Shown: one piece after another, positions 8,605 through 19,300 of the stretch
Numbering within the stretch: the stretch's first letter is position 1
How the letters are laid out: the number at the start of each line of letters is the position of its first letter
Origin: Natronosalvus amylolyticus
GTDB lineage: Archaea; Halobacteriota; Halobacteria; Halobacteriales; Natrialbaceae
Direction: 5' to 3'
Assembly (NCBI RefSeq): GCF_024298845.1
Contig: NZ_CP101160.1
Location: 353,098 to 417,097 of the forward strand
Length of the DNA stretch: 64,000 bases
Notes under the pieces: model-generated
Seen by the model: the letters and a program-made list of their open reading frames with translations, nothing else
Told to the model about the DNA's origin: nothing
Database searches by the model: none
Program-made: the position numbers and the translations under genes

Positions 8605-11403
8605 TCACTCGAGCAACGAACGCATCGAATTGACGCCGAGTGCTCCCGCACCGATAGCCGTCGCACCGATGATAAAAAGTGGGTTCAACACGCCCAACAG
8701 CGCGACTGGAATCGCGATACCATTGTAGACGAACGCCAGGCGATTGTTCTGTTGGACACGACGACGAGCGCCTTCGGCGAGGTCGAACGCTGTTTCGATC
8801 GCTGTCAGGTCGTCCTCGGCAACCGTAATGTCAGACGCATCGGATGCCAGATCCGTACCACCACCGAGTGAGATACCCAGTGCAGCCTCCGCCAGCGCGG
8901 GCGCGTCGTTCGTGCCATCGCCGACCATCGCGACGGTGGAATCTGTGCCGAGTTTGCTAATCGCTGCAACTTTGCCTTCGGGAGGCACCCCAGCAAACAC
9001 CCTCGAAACGTCCGGGTGGCTGGCAAACGGTTCAGTCGCCGACCGCTCGTCACCGGTGAGGACGATAACCTCCATGCCTCGAGTGCTGAGACGCTCGATG
9101 GTGTCTTCCCAGTTTGTTCGCGGCTGATCACCAACGACCACGAGTCCGCACGCACGTCCGTTCTGTCCGACGACGATAGGCAGCCGTCCGGCCCCTCGTT
9201 CGGACTGAACCTGTCGTTCGAGGCCATCCTCGAGCTCCCATCCCTGATCGAGGAACAGGTCGGGATGGCCCACGAGCGTTTCATCACCATCGACGATACC
9301 GCCAACACCGTTTGAATAGCTCCGAAAGTCAGATACCTCTTCGATCGCTACCGATTCCGACCGCGGTTCTCCGCCATCTGGTTGAGGTGCGTTCCCGTCC
9401 GAGTCTGTTGTGTTCACGTCTGGCGTTGCATTCGCGTCTGTCGTACTCGGCCCGTATGCTCGAGCAATGGCGTCGGCGGCCGGGTGGGCAGCTCGTTGCT
9501 CGAGGCGGCCTGCTGCTTCGAGAACCGGTTGCGGTGCGTCTGCAGAAAGGACGGTCATCTGTCCACGAGTGAGCGTTCCAGTCTTGTCGAAAACGACAGT
9601 ATCGACCTCCCGTAGCCGGTCGAATACCGTTTCGTCGAAAATGACGATGCCCCGCTCGAGAGCTTCCTCCAGGGTCGTCGCAATCGAGAGCGGCGTCGCA
9701 AAGCCAAGCAACCAGGGCGAGGCGATCATGAAGACGGCGAGAAAGCCAAGAATTGCGGTACCAACACTCCCGCTCAACACCAACGTCCCGACACCGCCGA
9801 GTACGGCAAAACCGACGATTGGAGTTAGCAGTCGACCAGCGAGACGGTCGGCACGTCGCTGGACGCCGTGTGTGGCACTCTGGAGTTGCCACACCGTCGT
9901 CGTCAGTCTGTCGATACTGCTCTTTGCGGTTGGACCGACGCGAACGATTGCGGCATCGGTGGTAACGATTGAACCGCCGACCACGTCGTCGCCAGGTTCT
10001 TTGATAATTGGAACTGACTCGCCAGTAATGATCGCCTCGTCGACCGTACAGGTACCCTCGGCCAGTTCGCCGTCGACGGGAATCCGTTCTCCCTGTTTGA
10101 CGAGAAGTCGGTCGTCCGGCTCGAGTTCGCCGACATCGACTGTGTCGGTCGAACCGTCGTCTGCTAATCGGCGAGCACTGTCAACCTGGGAAACGGTGAG
10201 TTCGGTAAGTCTATCCAGAGCTTTCTGTTTGACCGACGATTCGTACAGGATACCGCCGGTCACGATCGCTGCGATAGCCAACACGAAATCGTAGTAGATA
10301 TGCCCGCTGTTGCCGACGACGACGGCGAGTGAACTGTAGAGATACGCGCTGACGATAGCCAGCGCAGCGAGTAAGTCGGTGTTCGGCTGGCGAAGCTTGA
10401 GACTAATGTAGGCACCCCGCAACACGGGCATACCAGCGAAATAGAGGACGATACCGGTGAGCACGAAATAGACGCGGGAAAACAACACGCCACCGTCAGT
10501 GAACAGGACGGTAAAGCCCTCGAGCGGGCCAGCAGGATACAGTTCCGCCAGGTGGGCTGGATAGAGAACTGTAATATACGGTATTAACAGAAAGGAGCCG
10601 AAAACGACGCTGAGGATGTACCGCATGTCCATCGCGTCGTCCGAACGTCGTTTCCGAATCCCCGACATCTCTCGAGCGCGCCGAGTCGTACTTGTGGACT
10701 CGTTCGGGTTCGGACTGTTTTCGGGTCCGACGACTCGTCGAACGGTGTTCTCGTCCGTTTCCGACGATTCCGTCACGGTGTCGCGGAGATAGGCGGTGTA
10801 TCCAAGTCGACTCAGAGCATCCTCGAGGTCGGATTTCGGAAGCTGTGCCGGGTCGTGGTCGACACGAATCGACTCCGTGACGTAACTCGCTTCGGCATCG
10901 AAGATACCGTCATGCTCGCACGCAACGGACTCGAGGTACTGCTCACAGGTGACGGCGTGCATCCCGTCGACACGAAGGAAGGTCTGGATCGGCGCTGGGT
11001 GGCTTTCGGTATCCGTAGTTGGATCCGCCTCCTCTGCGTCGGTACCCGTCGCTTCGACGCCTGCTTCGAATTCGATGGACGAGGCCTCCTCTTGCGTATC
11101 AACCTGTCCAGTTGCTCCCGTAACCGAGGACTCCCCGTCCGACGCTGGATCGGTATCCACCGATTCCGATTCGTCTGTGCCACCCACTGGTGCTCCCTTG
11201 GGCGCGACAGTCGGTTCCATTTCTGGCTCCGGAATCGAGGGAGGAGGGCCTTCGGCCAACGGTCCAAGCGAGTTATACAGGGTCTGACAGCCACTCGAGC
11301 AGACTTGCTCACCGCTCCCGACGTGCAATTCGCCCGCAGAATCTGGACAGGGACGCCCACAAAATGCACAGCGGTCGACTTCGCCTCCCGGGGCGTTACC
11401 CAT
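8605..11403 (-). CDS. P1B-type heavy-metal ATPase with atypical SPW membrane motif
   Basis: A 932-residue metal-transporting ATPase. An N-terminal cysteine cluster (CAFCGRPC and CSSGC, residues about 12-40) resembles the FixI/CcoI-type metal-binding domain. A long acidic linker follows, then an HMA-like fold (about 140-215) that keeps only one cysteine (GMHAVTCEQ instead of GMxCxxC). Transmembrane segments, the TGES actuator motif, DKTGTLT (about 607) and GDGTNDAPAL (about 825) are intact, so it should be an active pump. The transmembrane motif that normally reads CPC, CPH, SPC or TPC is SPW (about 562), so the transported metal cannot be inferred by analogy. An AGGTGAG Shine-Dalgarno-like site sits 7 nt before the ATG, indicating a leadered mRNA. 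Confidence 0.9.
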   Translation of the reverse strand: MGNAPGGEVDRCAFCGRPCPDSAGELHVGSGEQVCSSGCQTLYNSLGPLAEGPPPSIPEPEMEPTVAPKGAPVGGTDESESVDTDPASDGESSVTGATGQVDTQEEASSIEFEAGVEATGTDAEEADPTTDTESHPAPIQTFLRVDGMHAVTCEQYLESVACEHDGIFDAEASYVTESIRVDHDPAQLPKSDLEDALSRLGYTAYLRDTVTESSETDENTVRRVVGPENSPNPNESTSTTRRAREMSGIRKRRSDDAMDMRYILSVVFGSFLLIPYITVLYPAHLAELYPAGPLEGFTVLFTDGGVLFSRVYFVLTGIVLYFAGMPVLRGAYISLKLRQPNTDLLAALAIVSAYLYSSLAVVVGNSGHIYYDFVLAIAAIVTGGILYESSVKQKALDRLTELTVSQVDSARRLADDGSTDTVDVGELEPDDRLLVKQGERIPVDGELAEGTCTVDEAIITGESVPIIKEPGDDVVGGSIVTTDAAIVRVGPTAKSSIDRLTTTVWQLQSATHGVQRRADRLAGRLLTPIVGFAVLGGVGTLVLSGSVGTAILGFLAVFMIASPWLLGFATPLSIATTLEEALERGIVIFDETVFDRLREVDTVVFDKTGTLTRGQMTVLSADAPQPVLEAAGRLEQRAAHPAADAIARAYGPSTTDANATPDVNTTDSDGNAPQPDGGEPRSESVAIEEVSDFRSYSNGVGGIVDGDETLVGHPDLFLDQGWELEDGLERQVQSERGAGRLPIVVGQNGRACGLVVVGDQPRTNWEDTIERLSTRGMEVIVLTGDERSATEPFASHPDVSRVFAGVPPEGKVAAISKLGTDSTVAMVGDGTNDAPALAEAALGISLGGGTDLASDASDITVAEDDLTAIETAFDLAEGARRRVQQNNRLAFVYNGIAIPVALLGVLNPLFIIGATAIGAGALGVNSMRSLLE

Positions 11404-11875
11404 CGGTTCTCACCTGCCTCGAGCGCCCGGTTTGGCGGTCGTCGATCGCGTTCGTGTTCATTGGGCTGGTGTATGATCTCTGGACCCTAAACGGATTCGA
11501 ATGTGTGTGGTCTTTCATCGGGATCACTGCGGTCACGTGCCACCGACCGGTCGTGCTTGGTTACGAACGATAATGAGAGGATGCCCTTCAATGGATGTCT
11601 ATAACATAAATAACTCTGATCAAGGGTATATCGACTGGACAGGCCTGGGTTTAGTGCGCCGAGAGCGGACACCATCCGAAGAGGTGGAACGTGGGTTCAA
11701 TCAACCAGGTATCTAATAAGCGCAGTTTGAGAAGCGAGCAGGTCGTAGAGGTAGTTTGGAACAATGCTTGCAGACCTGTTCAGCGATTTATATGCGGCGG
11801 AATTTGTATGTGGGGAGCGTGGGCGGACGGCGACGCCCGTCAGGGTGTGTACCCCCACGCGACCAGTTATTCGTT

Positions 11876-12386
11876 TCGAGAAATACAAGCAGTTCTACGC
11901 TTAATCGGCGTTGAACGCCCTTATCAATCGCATTGTCATAAATCGTATATATTGGCTCACAGTCCGACAGATCCGCCGACAACGAAGCAGCCAGGGGCCT
12001 CATTTGATAAGATTATTGTTAAGATAATTTCAATCTAATCTTGGAGTGGATATGCAATTTCAATGGGCTGTAAGCTCATTATCGATATCGAATTTTTCGG
12101 GCGACGAGGCACCGATCCAGCCGCTGCATTCCTGCAGCGATTGACCGAGAAACAACATCTTGAGTGCGAGATGTTCCTCATCGATGGCTGCGGATATCTG
12201 ACCGCCACTTCTCGGTCTGAGTTGTGCGGATCCCTCCACAATATCAAACGATACTTGATCGGAAAGGGATTTTCTACGCTCAAAATGTGGGCCCACAGCT
12301 TCGATAAACCGTGCGTGAGCAGTCGGGCAAGTATCGGAAATTGTCTTGTGCTTTTTAAACACTTCTCCAAAACATTTCGACTGTAG
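11876..12386 (+). pseudogene. Decayed DDE transposase (haloarchaeal IS6-like)
   Basis: Fragments of one transposase are spread over different frames. A piece around 11885-11990 reads like the helix-turn-helix part (AVLRLIGVERPYQSH, then SPTDPPT). The piece at 12063-12386 carries FFGRRGTDPAAAFLQRLTEK, FLIDGCGYLTA and LKMWAHSFDKPCVSSRAS, the catalytic core and C-terminus of haloarchaeal DDE transposases related to the IS6 group. Several substitutions and stops show long decay. A possible N-terminal scrap with RERTP lies near 11660-11716. The surrounding DNA is unusually AT-rich. It is not functional. Confidence 0.6.
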
Positions 12387-12717
12387 CACTAACTTTACAG
12401 ACATATACCAGCTGAGGTGGTGAACTAGAAAGTGCTGAACACATGCTTTAATCAAATTTCTGACTATTATACCCAAACAGAGCACATCAACTAGTATATA
12501 AATTGTGTTAGATGTGAGATTGATATTGTTTTTGAGGTTGGTTTCATGTGGATTTACTGCTAGTAATAGCACTCATACACTCATTCCGTAACAACAGAGA
12601 AATGAGCAACCGCTCCGGTGTCGCCACGACTCGAGTCTTGAACGTTGATATTACAATGGGTGTACTCTGTCACATTCGAAGAATGAGAATCTATGCTAAT
12701 ACCCGTCAGTAAAGAGT
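12387..12717. other. AT-rich noncoding stretch
   Basis: Clearly lower in G+C than its surroundings. No acidic coding frame is seen on either strand. It is probably debris of the neighbouring transposon insertion. Confidence 0.4.
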
Positions 12718-15700
12718 TTAATTAATAGTATTTATTTCCCGATCAACCCACTCAGAATGGAGGTCGGAGGTTACAGCAGGTGCTTCGCCGAGCAATTCCT
12801 GTGCTCGCTCGAGCCATCTGGAGACTTCGTCCGTGTCGCCTTCCTCGAGGCTGGCCCCGACGAGATACTCGAGCGTCTCCAAGGCCAGGTCGTAGGAATC
12901 GCGGTCCTCGAATTCTTCGAGGGCAATCTGCCAGTGGGCTGTGGCCTCCTCGAGATTACCGTTTGCAGCGGCGATGCGTCCAAGTTGGTTCAAACACCTG
13001 GCGCGTACGTGGTCTTCCTCGAGTTTCCGGACGACAGCGAGCACTTCTTCGGTCTGTTTGCGTGCCTCCGAGAGGTTCTCACAGGCAAGGGCTAGAGTCG
13101 CTCGTTCCAATTTGGTTCGGGCCATGTACGACTGGTTTCCCGTCTCGTCGAAAGTCTCGAGGGCCTCCTCGAAGAACGCATCGGCTGCCTGATAGTCTTC
13201 TTGCTCTCTCGCGACGATTCCGAGCCCCCAGAGGCTATGTCCTCGCTCCCTCGAGTGATCGATCGTCGTCGAGATTTCGAGAGCCGCACCGTGGAAGTCT
13301 TCGGCTTCCTGTGTCGCGCCCCGTTTGGAGGCCGTGAGTCCGAGGTTGTTGAGACAACTCGCCTCGCCGGATCGATAGCCAATTTCGCGCCTGATGGTGA
13401 GGCTCTCCTCGAAGTAGCTCTGGGCCCGGTCGTATGCGCCCTGGTGATACGCGACGGACCCAATGTTATTGAGACTGGTCGCTTCTCCCGCTCGGTCGCC
13501 GGTGTCACGCGCAAACTGGAGAAACACCTCGAAGTGGTCTCGTGCGCGTTCGTACGCGCCCTGTGACCACGCAATCGCGCCGAGATTGGCGTCGGCAACC
13601 GACGCGAGGTTTCGATCACCGAGTTGGCGTGCACACTCCTGGCACGCCTCGAAAGATTCGCGCGCTCGCTCATAGGAACCGAGTCGCCACTCGACCAGCC
13701 CCAGGCCCTTGAGGTGTCGTGCTTCACCTACCAGATCGTCGTGCGTTCGAGCGGTGGACAGTCCCGTTTCGTGATGTGAAATCGCTTCGTCGTAGGCTCC
13801 GCGCTTGAACGCCACTCGAGCTAGGCCCAGGAGGCCGTCTCTTGCCCCAGCGATATCGGTGTCGGGCACGCGTTCGAAGGCGCGTTCTGCGTGGTCGTAG
13901 TAGCCGCCAGTCAGGAACGCCTCGCCGAGCCAGAGCGGTCGTTCCTCGGCGATCGAACCTGTACACGCTGCTGGGAGGTCGATGCTATCGTGAGCCCCAT
14001 CACCAAAGAGAGGTGTCAGCGTCGACCGCCGTCTGCACAGGTCATAAATGGCTTTCACCGTCTCATCCGCCCACGTTGGTGACTCGTCGATTGCTGGCGT
14101 GAACCCTACCTGGCCGTCGCCATCGAGTTGCTGTCCGATCCGTTCATAGCGCTCAGGATCTTCGGCGAGTCTCAACAGCGCACTCACCACGGTGCCGAAC
14201 TGCTTTGCGGCCTCCTCTTCTCCCTCCACGTCGAGGATGTGGTGGAGGAACACCATCGACCACTCCTCGTGAACGATTCGGTAGCCTCCATCTTGGCCGG
14301 GAAAGAGAACTCGCCCAGACAATTGATCGAGCGCGTCATCGACAGGCCCATACTGGCTCCCCTCACCTCCCGTGCGCACGTCGCCGGCTACAGCGTAGCA
14401 GAGCCCACGGTTGACACGAATTCCCGCCGCATTGAGCGTGTTTACCAGGAGACAAACCGATCGAGCCAGATCGTCAGCCGAAAGGTCGGCGTAGACGCTC
14501 GCCACCTCCTCCTCGAGTGCGGTCGGTTCCGCCGCCAGCGGATCGGCATACGTCGCGAGTCGATGAATCAGTCGGAGCATCTCGTGTGTCTTGCCATCGT
14601 CGGTAACGGCCTCGTCTCGAACCACGGACCACAGCCGATCGGTGGGGACCTCGACTGACCGTCCAACCGTTCGTTCGAAGTGGTCGACGAGTTTCACACA
14701 GTCCCTCGCCTCGATTCGTGGAACATACGTTATCTCGAGGGCCGACACATCGGTCGCCGGTGCCAGTTGATCTCGCCACTCGCTTTCACGAGAGTCGAGG
14801 AGGACACTGACACTGTCGTGATGGGTGAGGTGCTCGAGCGCCTCGAAAATGGCGTTCGCGCTCGGACGGACGGCATCTTCTATAACGACGAGTGCGTGGC
14901 CGTCCGCGTTCGTCACAGTCGCGACGAGGTCATCGATAGAGCTGATAGATTGGTCGTGATTGCCAGCACGGTAGAGAACCGGTCCTCGGTCCTCTTCGTA
15001 CCATTGACAGGCCACTTGTTTACAGACGGTGCTCTTTCCGGAGCCCGGTGGCCCGAGGACGACCACACTGTCACCGGAACGCAACTCGTCCGTGATCTCT
15101 GCAGCCAATCCCCTTCTCTCGTCGGTTGATTCTTCGGTTGGTCCTGAACCCGGTCTCGTGATTGCATAGCCGGTGTGTACCTCGGCGAGTGAGAGTCCGG
15201 CCCGCCAGGCCGTCGTCGGCTTCGAAACGGGTTCGTTCCGAAAGTACGCGGCATCGACTCGTGTGAAGCCTTCGCGCTCGAGTGACGGAGGGAGTGACTG
15301 ACCGATCATCGGTACTCCGTCTCGCTCGAGCGTTTGAGTGCCCCCGTCTGTGTCGGCGATCAACTCTCCCGTTCGATCCGTTGCGTCGTTTCGATACTGC
15401 TCGTATTGTGCCGTCGCCCACGATATTCCGTGCTCAGTTTTGTTTACGACCAGTCCATGAATCCCACCGTTGTCGTTGTGAATGACGGCGTGGACTGTCG
15501 TTGACCCGCTCCCCGTCCCGAGTTGATGCTCAAGCAGACCGAGGGTGTACGGCGGGACCTTACCCACGAGGATGTCAAAGTGCTTCGCTTCAGCCAAGAG
15601 GGTCATTCGGCGCGGGAACTCGTTTCGCAACATCCGGAAGACCTCCTGAGAGACGACGATTTCTGCTGGATTTCCTTGGATGACGACGTGTTGGTACAGT

Positions 15701-16158
15701 ACCCTGATGGTTCGGGACGCTTCGACTGTCGAGAGCAGTGCTCGATAGGCCTTGGCCTCGGTCAGGTCCTCGTGCATCCGGTCAGACGGACGATAAGGCG
15801 TGGGGTCTGCGGCCAGAAAGCACGCTGCATCCCTGATGATGTCGTGCTCGATATCTGCCTCCGCAGGCAGCGGTTCAAGGACGGCGTGTGCCGCAAAAAT
15901 ATCGTCGAGCCCATCGAGATACGCAGTCAATTGGTCGCGGGCGAACCGACCGATGATCGTCGCTTCGATCCCATCGTCTCCTCGGTAGAGGAGGTCGAGT
16001 TCGCTCAGTTCATTGACTGCGCGGTGAACCGTCGACCGAGCTTGTCCGGTTTCGTCGATGAGGTCCCTGATATGCGCTGGTGATTGACACAGCCGATCCA
16101 ATAACTCGAGCCGATTAACGAGCGTAACTAGTGTTTCGTTTTTATCGGCTCGAAACAT
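12718..16158 (-). CDS. wHTH / FilR1-like sensor / STAND ATPase / TPR protein
   Basis: A 1146-residue multidomain protein. Residues 1-75 form a winged helix (DETGQARSTVHRAVNELSELDLL). Residues about 100-265 resemble the FilR1/DUF1724 middle domain (PTPYRPSDRMHE, then GIHGLVVNKTEHGISWA). A P-loop ATPase follows, with Walker A VVLGPPGSGKSTVCK near 370 and Walker B HALVVIEDAV. Residues about 690-1130 hold roughly ten TPR units (for example YERARDHFEVFLQFARDTGDRAGEA). This is the layout of STAND/NLR-type signal proteins, in which TPR or sensor engagement triggers NTP-dependent oligomerisation; here the likely output is DNA binding. It lies 176 bp downstream of, and in the same direction as, the giant surface-protein gene. 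The ligand is unknown. Confidence 0.8.
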   Translation of the reverse strand: MFRADKNETLVTLVNRLELLDRLCQSPAHIRDLIDETGQARSTVHRAVNELSELDLLYRGDDGIEATIIGRFARDQLTAYLDGLDDIFAAHAVLEPLPAEADIEHDIIRDAACFLAADPTPYRPSDRMHEDLTEAKAYRALLSTVEASRTIRVLYQHVVIQGNPAEIVVSQEVFRMLRNEFPRRMTLLAEAKHFDILVGKVPPYTLGLLEHQLGTGSGSTTVHAVIHNDNGGIHGLVVNKTEHGISWATAQYEQYRNDATDRTGELIADTDGGTQTLERDGVPMIGQSLPPSLEREGFTRVDAAYFRNEPVSKPTTAWRAGLSLAEVHTGYAITRPGSGPTEESTDERRGLAAEITDELRSGDSVVVLGPPGSGKSTVCKQVACQWYEEDRGPVLYRAGNHDQSISSIDDLVATVTNADGHALVVIEDAVRPSANAIFEALEHLTHHDSVSVLLDSRESEWRDQLAPATDVSALEITYVPRIEARDCVKLVDHFERTVGRSVEVPTDRLWSVVRDEAVTDDGKTHEMLRLIHRLATYADPLAAEPTALEEEVASVYADLSADDLARSVCLLVNTLNAAGIRVNRGLCYAVAGDVRTGGEGSQYGPVDDALDQLSGRVLFPGQDGGYRIVHEEWSMVFLHHILDVEGEEEAAKQFGTVVSALLRLAEDPERYERIGQQLDGDGQVGFTPAIDESPTWADETVKAIYDLCRRRSTLTPLFGDGAHDSIDLPAACTGSIAEERPLWLGEAFLTGGYYDHAERAFERVPDTDIAGARDGLLGLARVAFKRGAYDEAISHHETGLSTARTHDDLVGEARHLKGLGLVEWRLGSYERARESFEACQECARQLGDRNLASVADANLGAIAWSQGAYERARDHFEVFLQFARDTGDRAGEATSLNNIGSVAYHQGAYDRAQSYFEESLTIRREIGYRSGEASCLNNLGLTASKRGATQEAEDFHGAALEISTTIDHSRERGHSLWGLGIVAREQEDYQAADAFFEEALETFDETGNQSYMARTKLERATLALACENLSEARKQTEEVLAVVRKLEEDHVRARCLNQLGRIAAANGNLEEATAHWQIALEEFEDRDSYDLALETLEYLVGASLEEGDTDEVSRWLERAQELLGEAPAVTSDLHSEWVDREINTIN

Positions 16159-16252
16159 ATCTTCATTCGATAATTACCGGCGGTCTTTTTATATTCATCG
16201 TACACGATAAATTGCGATCGAGACAACGTGCAGTCATCTACGATTGTAACGG

Positions 16253-16291
16253 TCATCGACCCACGACTGAAGTCATGGGCTTTCTCCTTGC
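16253..16291 (+). mobile_element. Solo IS200/IS605-type right-end hairpin
   Basis: The sequence CCCACGACTGAAGTCATGGG (16260-16279) folds into an 8-bp hairpin with one mismatch and is followed by CTTTCTCCTTGC. This matches, from memory, the right end of haloarchaeal IS200/IS605 (tnpB) elements. No transposase or tnpB gene is attached, so it is either a relic or a small palindrome-associated element. It lies between the surface-protein gene and the STAND gene. Confidence 0.55.
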
Positions 16292-16334
16292 ATTTCTGTG
16301 AATACCCAGTGTCGTAAGTGGTTTCGGTACGAAG

Positions 16335-19300
16335 TCACCGTCGTCGATATCTGATTGTGAAAATTAAGAGCGCTAGCGAGAGGAGAGTCACGGCAATACC
16401 GAAGCCCGGTTGTCCATCGTCGTTTTCATCATCAGCATCATCATCCGACCTGTTGTCAGGATCATCGTCGTCGCCAGCGCCTTCGGAGACGGTTTTTGTT
16501 CCCTCTACTTCGTCTACGAAGCTCTCTCCTTCCGCGATTACGACCCCAAAGTCATACATACCTTCCGCTTCCGGAGCGGAGAGTGTGGTTTTGATGAGAT
16601 CGCCATCACCGGCCTCGATGTCGAGCGTTTTTATCTCTGATGTCTCCTCGCCAAGATAGAACTCGACATCCAACGTCCCGTCTCTATCCCCGTCATTTTC
16701 GATTGTGAGCCAGATATCTACATCCTCTCCGGGTGCGGCAGTGTTCGGGTCGGAATAGATGTCGCTCACGCTCCAATCGGGCTTCGATGGTTCTGGCGCT
16801 TCGACGATCATCGTCTCGGTTGTCTCTGTTTCATCCACGCTGACGGTATACTCGTACTCACCCGCATCGTCGGGAGCACTCAGGAAGAACGCAGCGTCGC
16901 CAGCCCTTCCGGGGTCCAACTCGAGGGTTTCTGACTGCACTTCACCCTCGAGGTCGATCGTGACGTCTGCGTCGCCTGCTTCGTCGCCCTCGTTGGCGAC
17001 GGTGACAAGGACGCGCTCTTCTTCGCCGGGCTCGAGAATTCCATAGTCTGCGTCCACGTAGATGATCGTGAACTCGGGTTGTTCGTCTTCGACAACGGAG
17101 AGGTTTACCATCGCCTCGTCATCGCCCGTCTGGATGAGATAGTTCGCCTTCCCCTCTGTCGTGGGTGTCTCGAAACCGAATTCCAGGGTGTCGTTTTCAC
17201 CACCATCGAGGGTGAGCGATTCAGTATCTACGTCCTTACCCGTCTCGTTTGCATCGTGGTCTTCGAGAGAGGCGACGGTGACGGTTCGCTCAGCCGATAG
17301 CGTTCCCGAGTTCGTAATCGTCGTTGTGAGTGTCACAGCTGCACCGGGTTCGGCCTCGTCTGCAGCGAATGAAACTGCCCCGAGGTCGAACGAGGCGGGG
17401 CGATCAACGGTTACGTTTCCTGCCTCGACGTCGTCGGCGGTGATGGTGTACGTACCAACATTCCCGATGCTTTCGTTCGTCTTGACCGTCGTGCTCGAGC
17501 CGCCTTCGACCGTTGTGGATTCGTTCGCGAACGCAACCCCATCAACGTAGAAAACCACCGTGTATTCGCCATCTTCGTCACCGTTGTTCTCGAGGGTTGC
17601 GCTCACCGGAACTGAGTCGTTCACGAGGACAGTCGTGTTCTCGAGAGTTGCCTCTGTCACGGAGATATCCGCAGGCTCAGAGGAAGGAGATGATGGTGAG
17701 GGTGATGGCGCAGCTTCGATGGTCACCGATTCGGTCTCACTATGGTTCTCACTCGAGACGGTGATCGTATACTCTCCAGCGTCACCAGTGTCAGTGTCCC
17801 AGGTGAGTGAAACTGTGCCGGGACGCTCACCACTGGCGAGTTCGACATCGGCCTCATCCAGTTCGGCCGATGTCGCGTCACTCGTGAGGGTGAGGCGCTG
17901 GTCACCATCGCCAGCCCAGTTAGTCACGTTAGCTGTCACTTCGAGTGAGTCTCCCTCCTCGACTGGTGTGTTCGACTCAGTGACGTTTACCTCAAAGAAG
18001 GTATCAGTTCCCTGCCACTCGAGGACGGGGTAGTCGTCGGTGGCGTGCCAGGTAGCAGCACCTTCGCCGTCAGGGAAGGCGAAGCTGTTCATCGTGTCGG
18101 TTGCGTTCAGGCCAGTCATTTCGACGGTCCGCAACCCATATTCGTCGGTATCGGAGCCTGCGGAAGCGAACTGGGTGGTTGCATCGATGTCCCAGTAGGA
18201 GGCAGAGACGTCGCCCTCATCGTATCCAACCAGTCCCCCGATGGTGCTTCCTGTGTCGTCGACTACTCCGGTGGCATACGACTGAGAGACGTTGCCAGCG
18301 TTCTCTCCGACGAGCCCGCCCACGTTCTCATCACCAGTGACGGGGCTGTTTGCAGTCGTCTCCTCTACGATACCGTTGTTGTTCCATCCAACGAGTCCAC
18401 CGACGCTCTCGGTCCCGCTAACTGCCCCTGTGGCGAACGAACTGTCAATTTCGCTCTGGGTCACCCCGACGAGGCCACCAACGTCCGCTTCGCCCTCGAC
18501 GGTGCCTGTCGCAGACGAGGCACTCACTGTACCCCCTGGACCTGCGTTCCCGAGCAAGCCACCGACGTTCGTGCTGTTTTCGGCGTCGACGGAGACGGTC
18601 GCGTGGGAATCCGCGATGTAGCCTATTCCGCCGCCAAGGCCCCCACTGTATCCGACGAGCCCACCAATCTCGGTTCCGTCTTCGACCGTAACCGAACCCT
18701 CAGCCGTGGCGTTGTCGATCTGGCCACTGTTGGACCCGAGAAGGCCGCCGATTTCGGACGGACCGCCAGCGCCAGGTTCGGCGCCGGGGGCTCCCTCGAC
18801 GTCCACCGCCGCACTGACGTTCGCTATCGTGCCGTCTGCAGCACCGACGAGCCCGCCGACGTTAGACGTGCCTCGAACAGTCGCGTTCTCGAGGTGGACG
18901 TCCTCGATGGTGGCCGTCCCGTCCGTCCGGCCGAAGAGGCCCACGAGGTCGTCCTCTTCAGTGCGATCGATGTACAGACCCGAAATCGTCGATCCGTCCC
19001 CGTCGAACGACCCTTCGAAGGCGTCAAAGTTGTCTCCAATCGGCTCGAACCCGTCGCCATCGTTGGCACTTTCACTGGCAACGTCGCTGTAGCCGGGCGT
19101 GTCGGCATCGAGGTCGTTCGCCAGGGTGACGTTCGCATCCAGGGCGAATCGAACGTTGTCGAGGTGCCCCCAGTCCTCGATAAGGTATGGGTCGTCCGCG
19201 CTCCCGTCGCCATCGGCAAAGAGGTTTGCGACGGTTAGTTCGAACTCTTCGTCGGCCGACTCCGCATATACCTCGAGTGTGTACGTGTCAGCATCGATGT

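Noticed and set aside
12060..12572. A 170-codon frame on the minus strand
   Set aside because: The opposite strand carries readable transposase motifs, and the protein is not acidic. The length results from AT-rich, decayed DNA.
18045..19238. A 397-codon open frame on the plus strand
   Set aside because: It is antisense to the GLUG and repeat region of the giant surface protein, with composition typical of a shadow frame.
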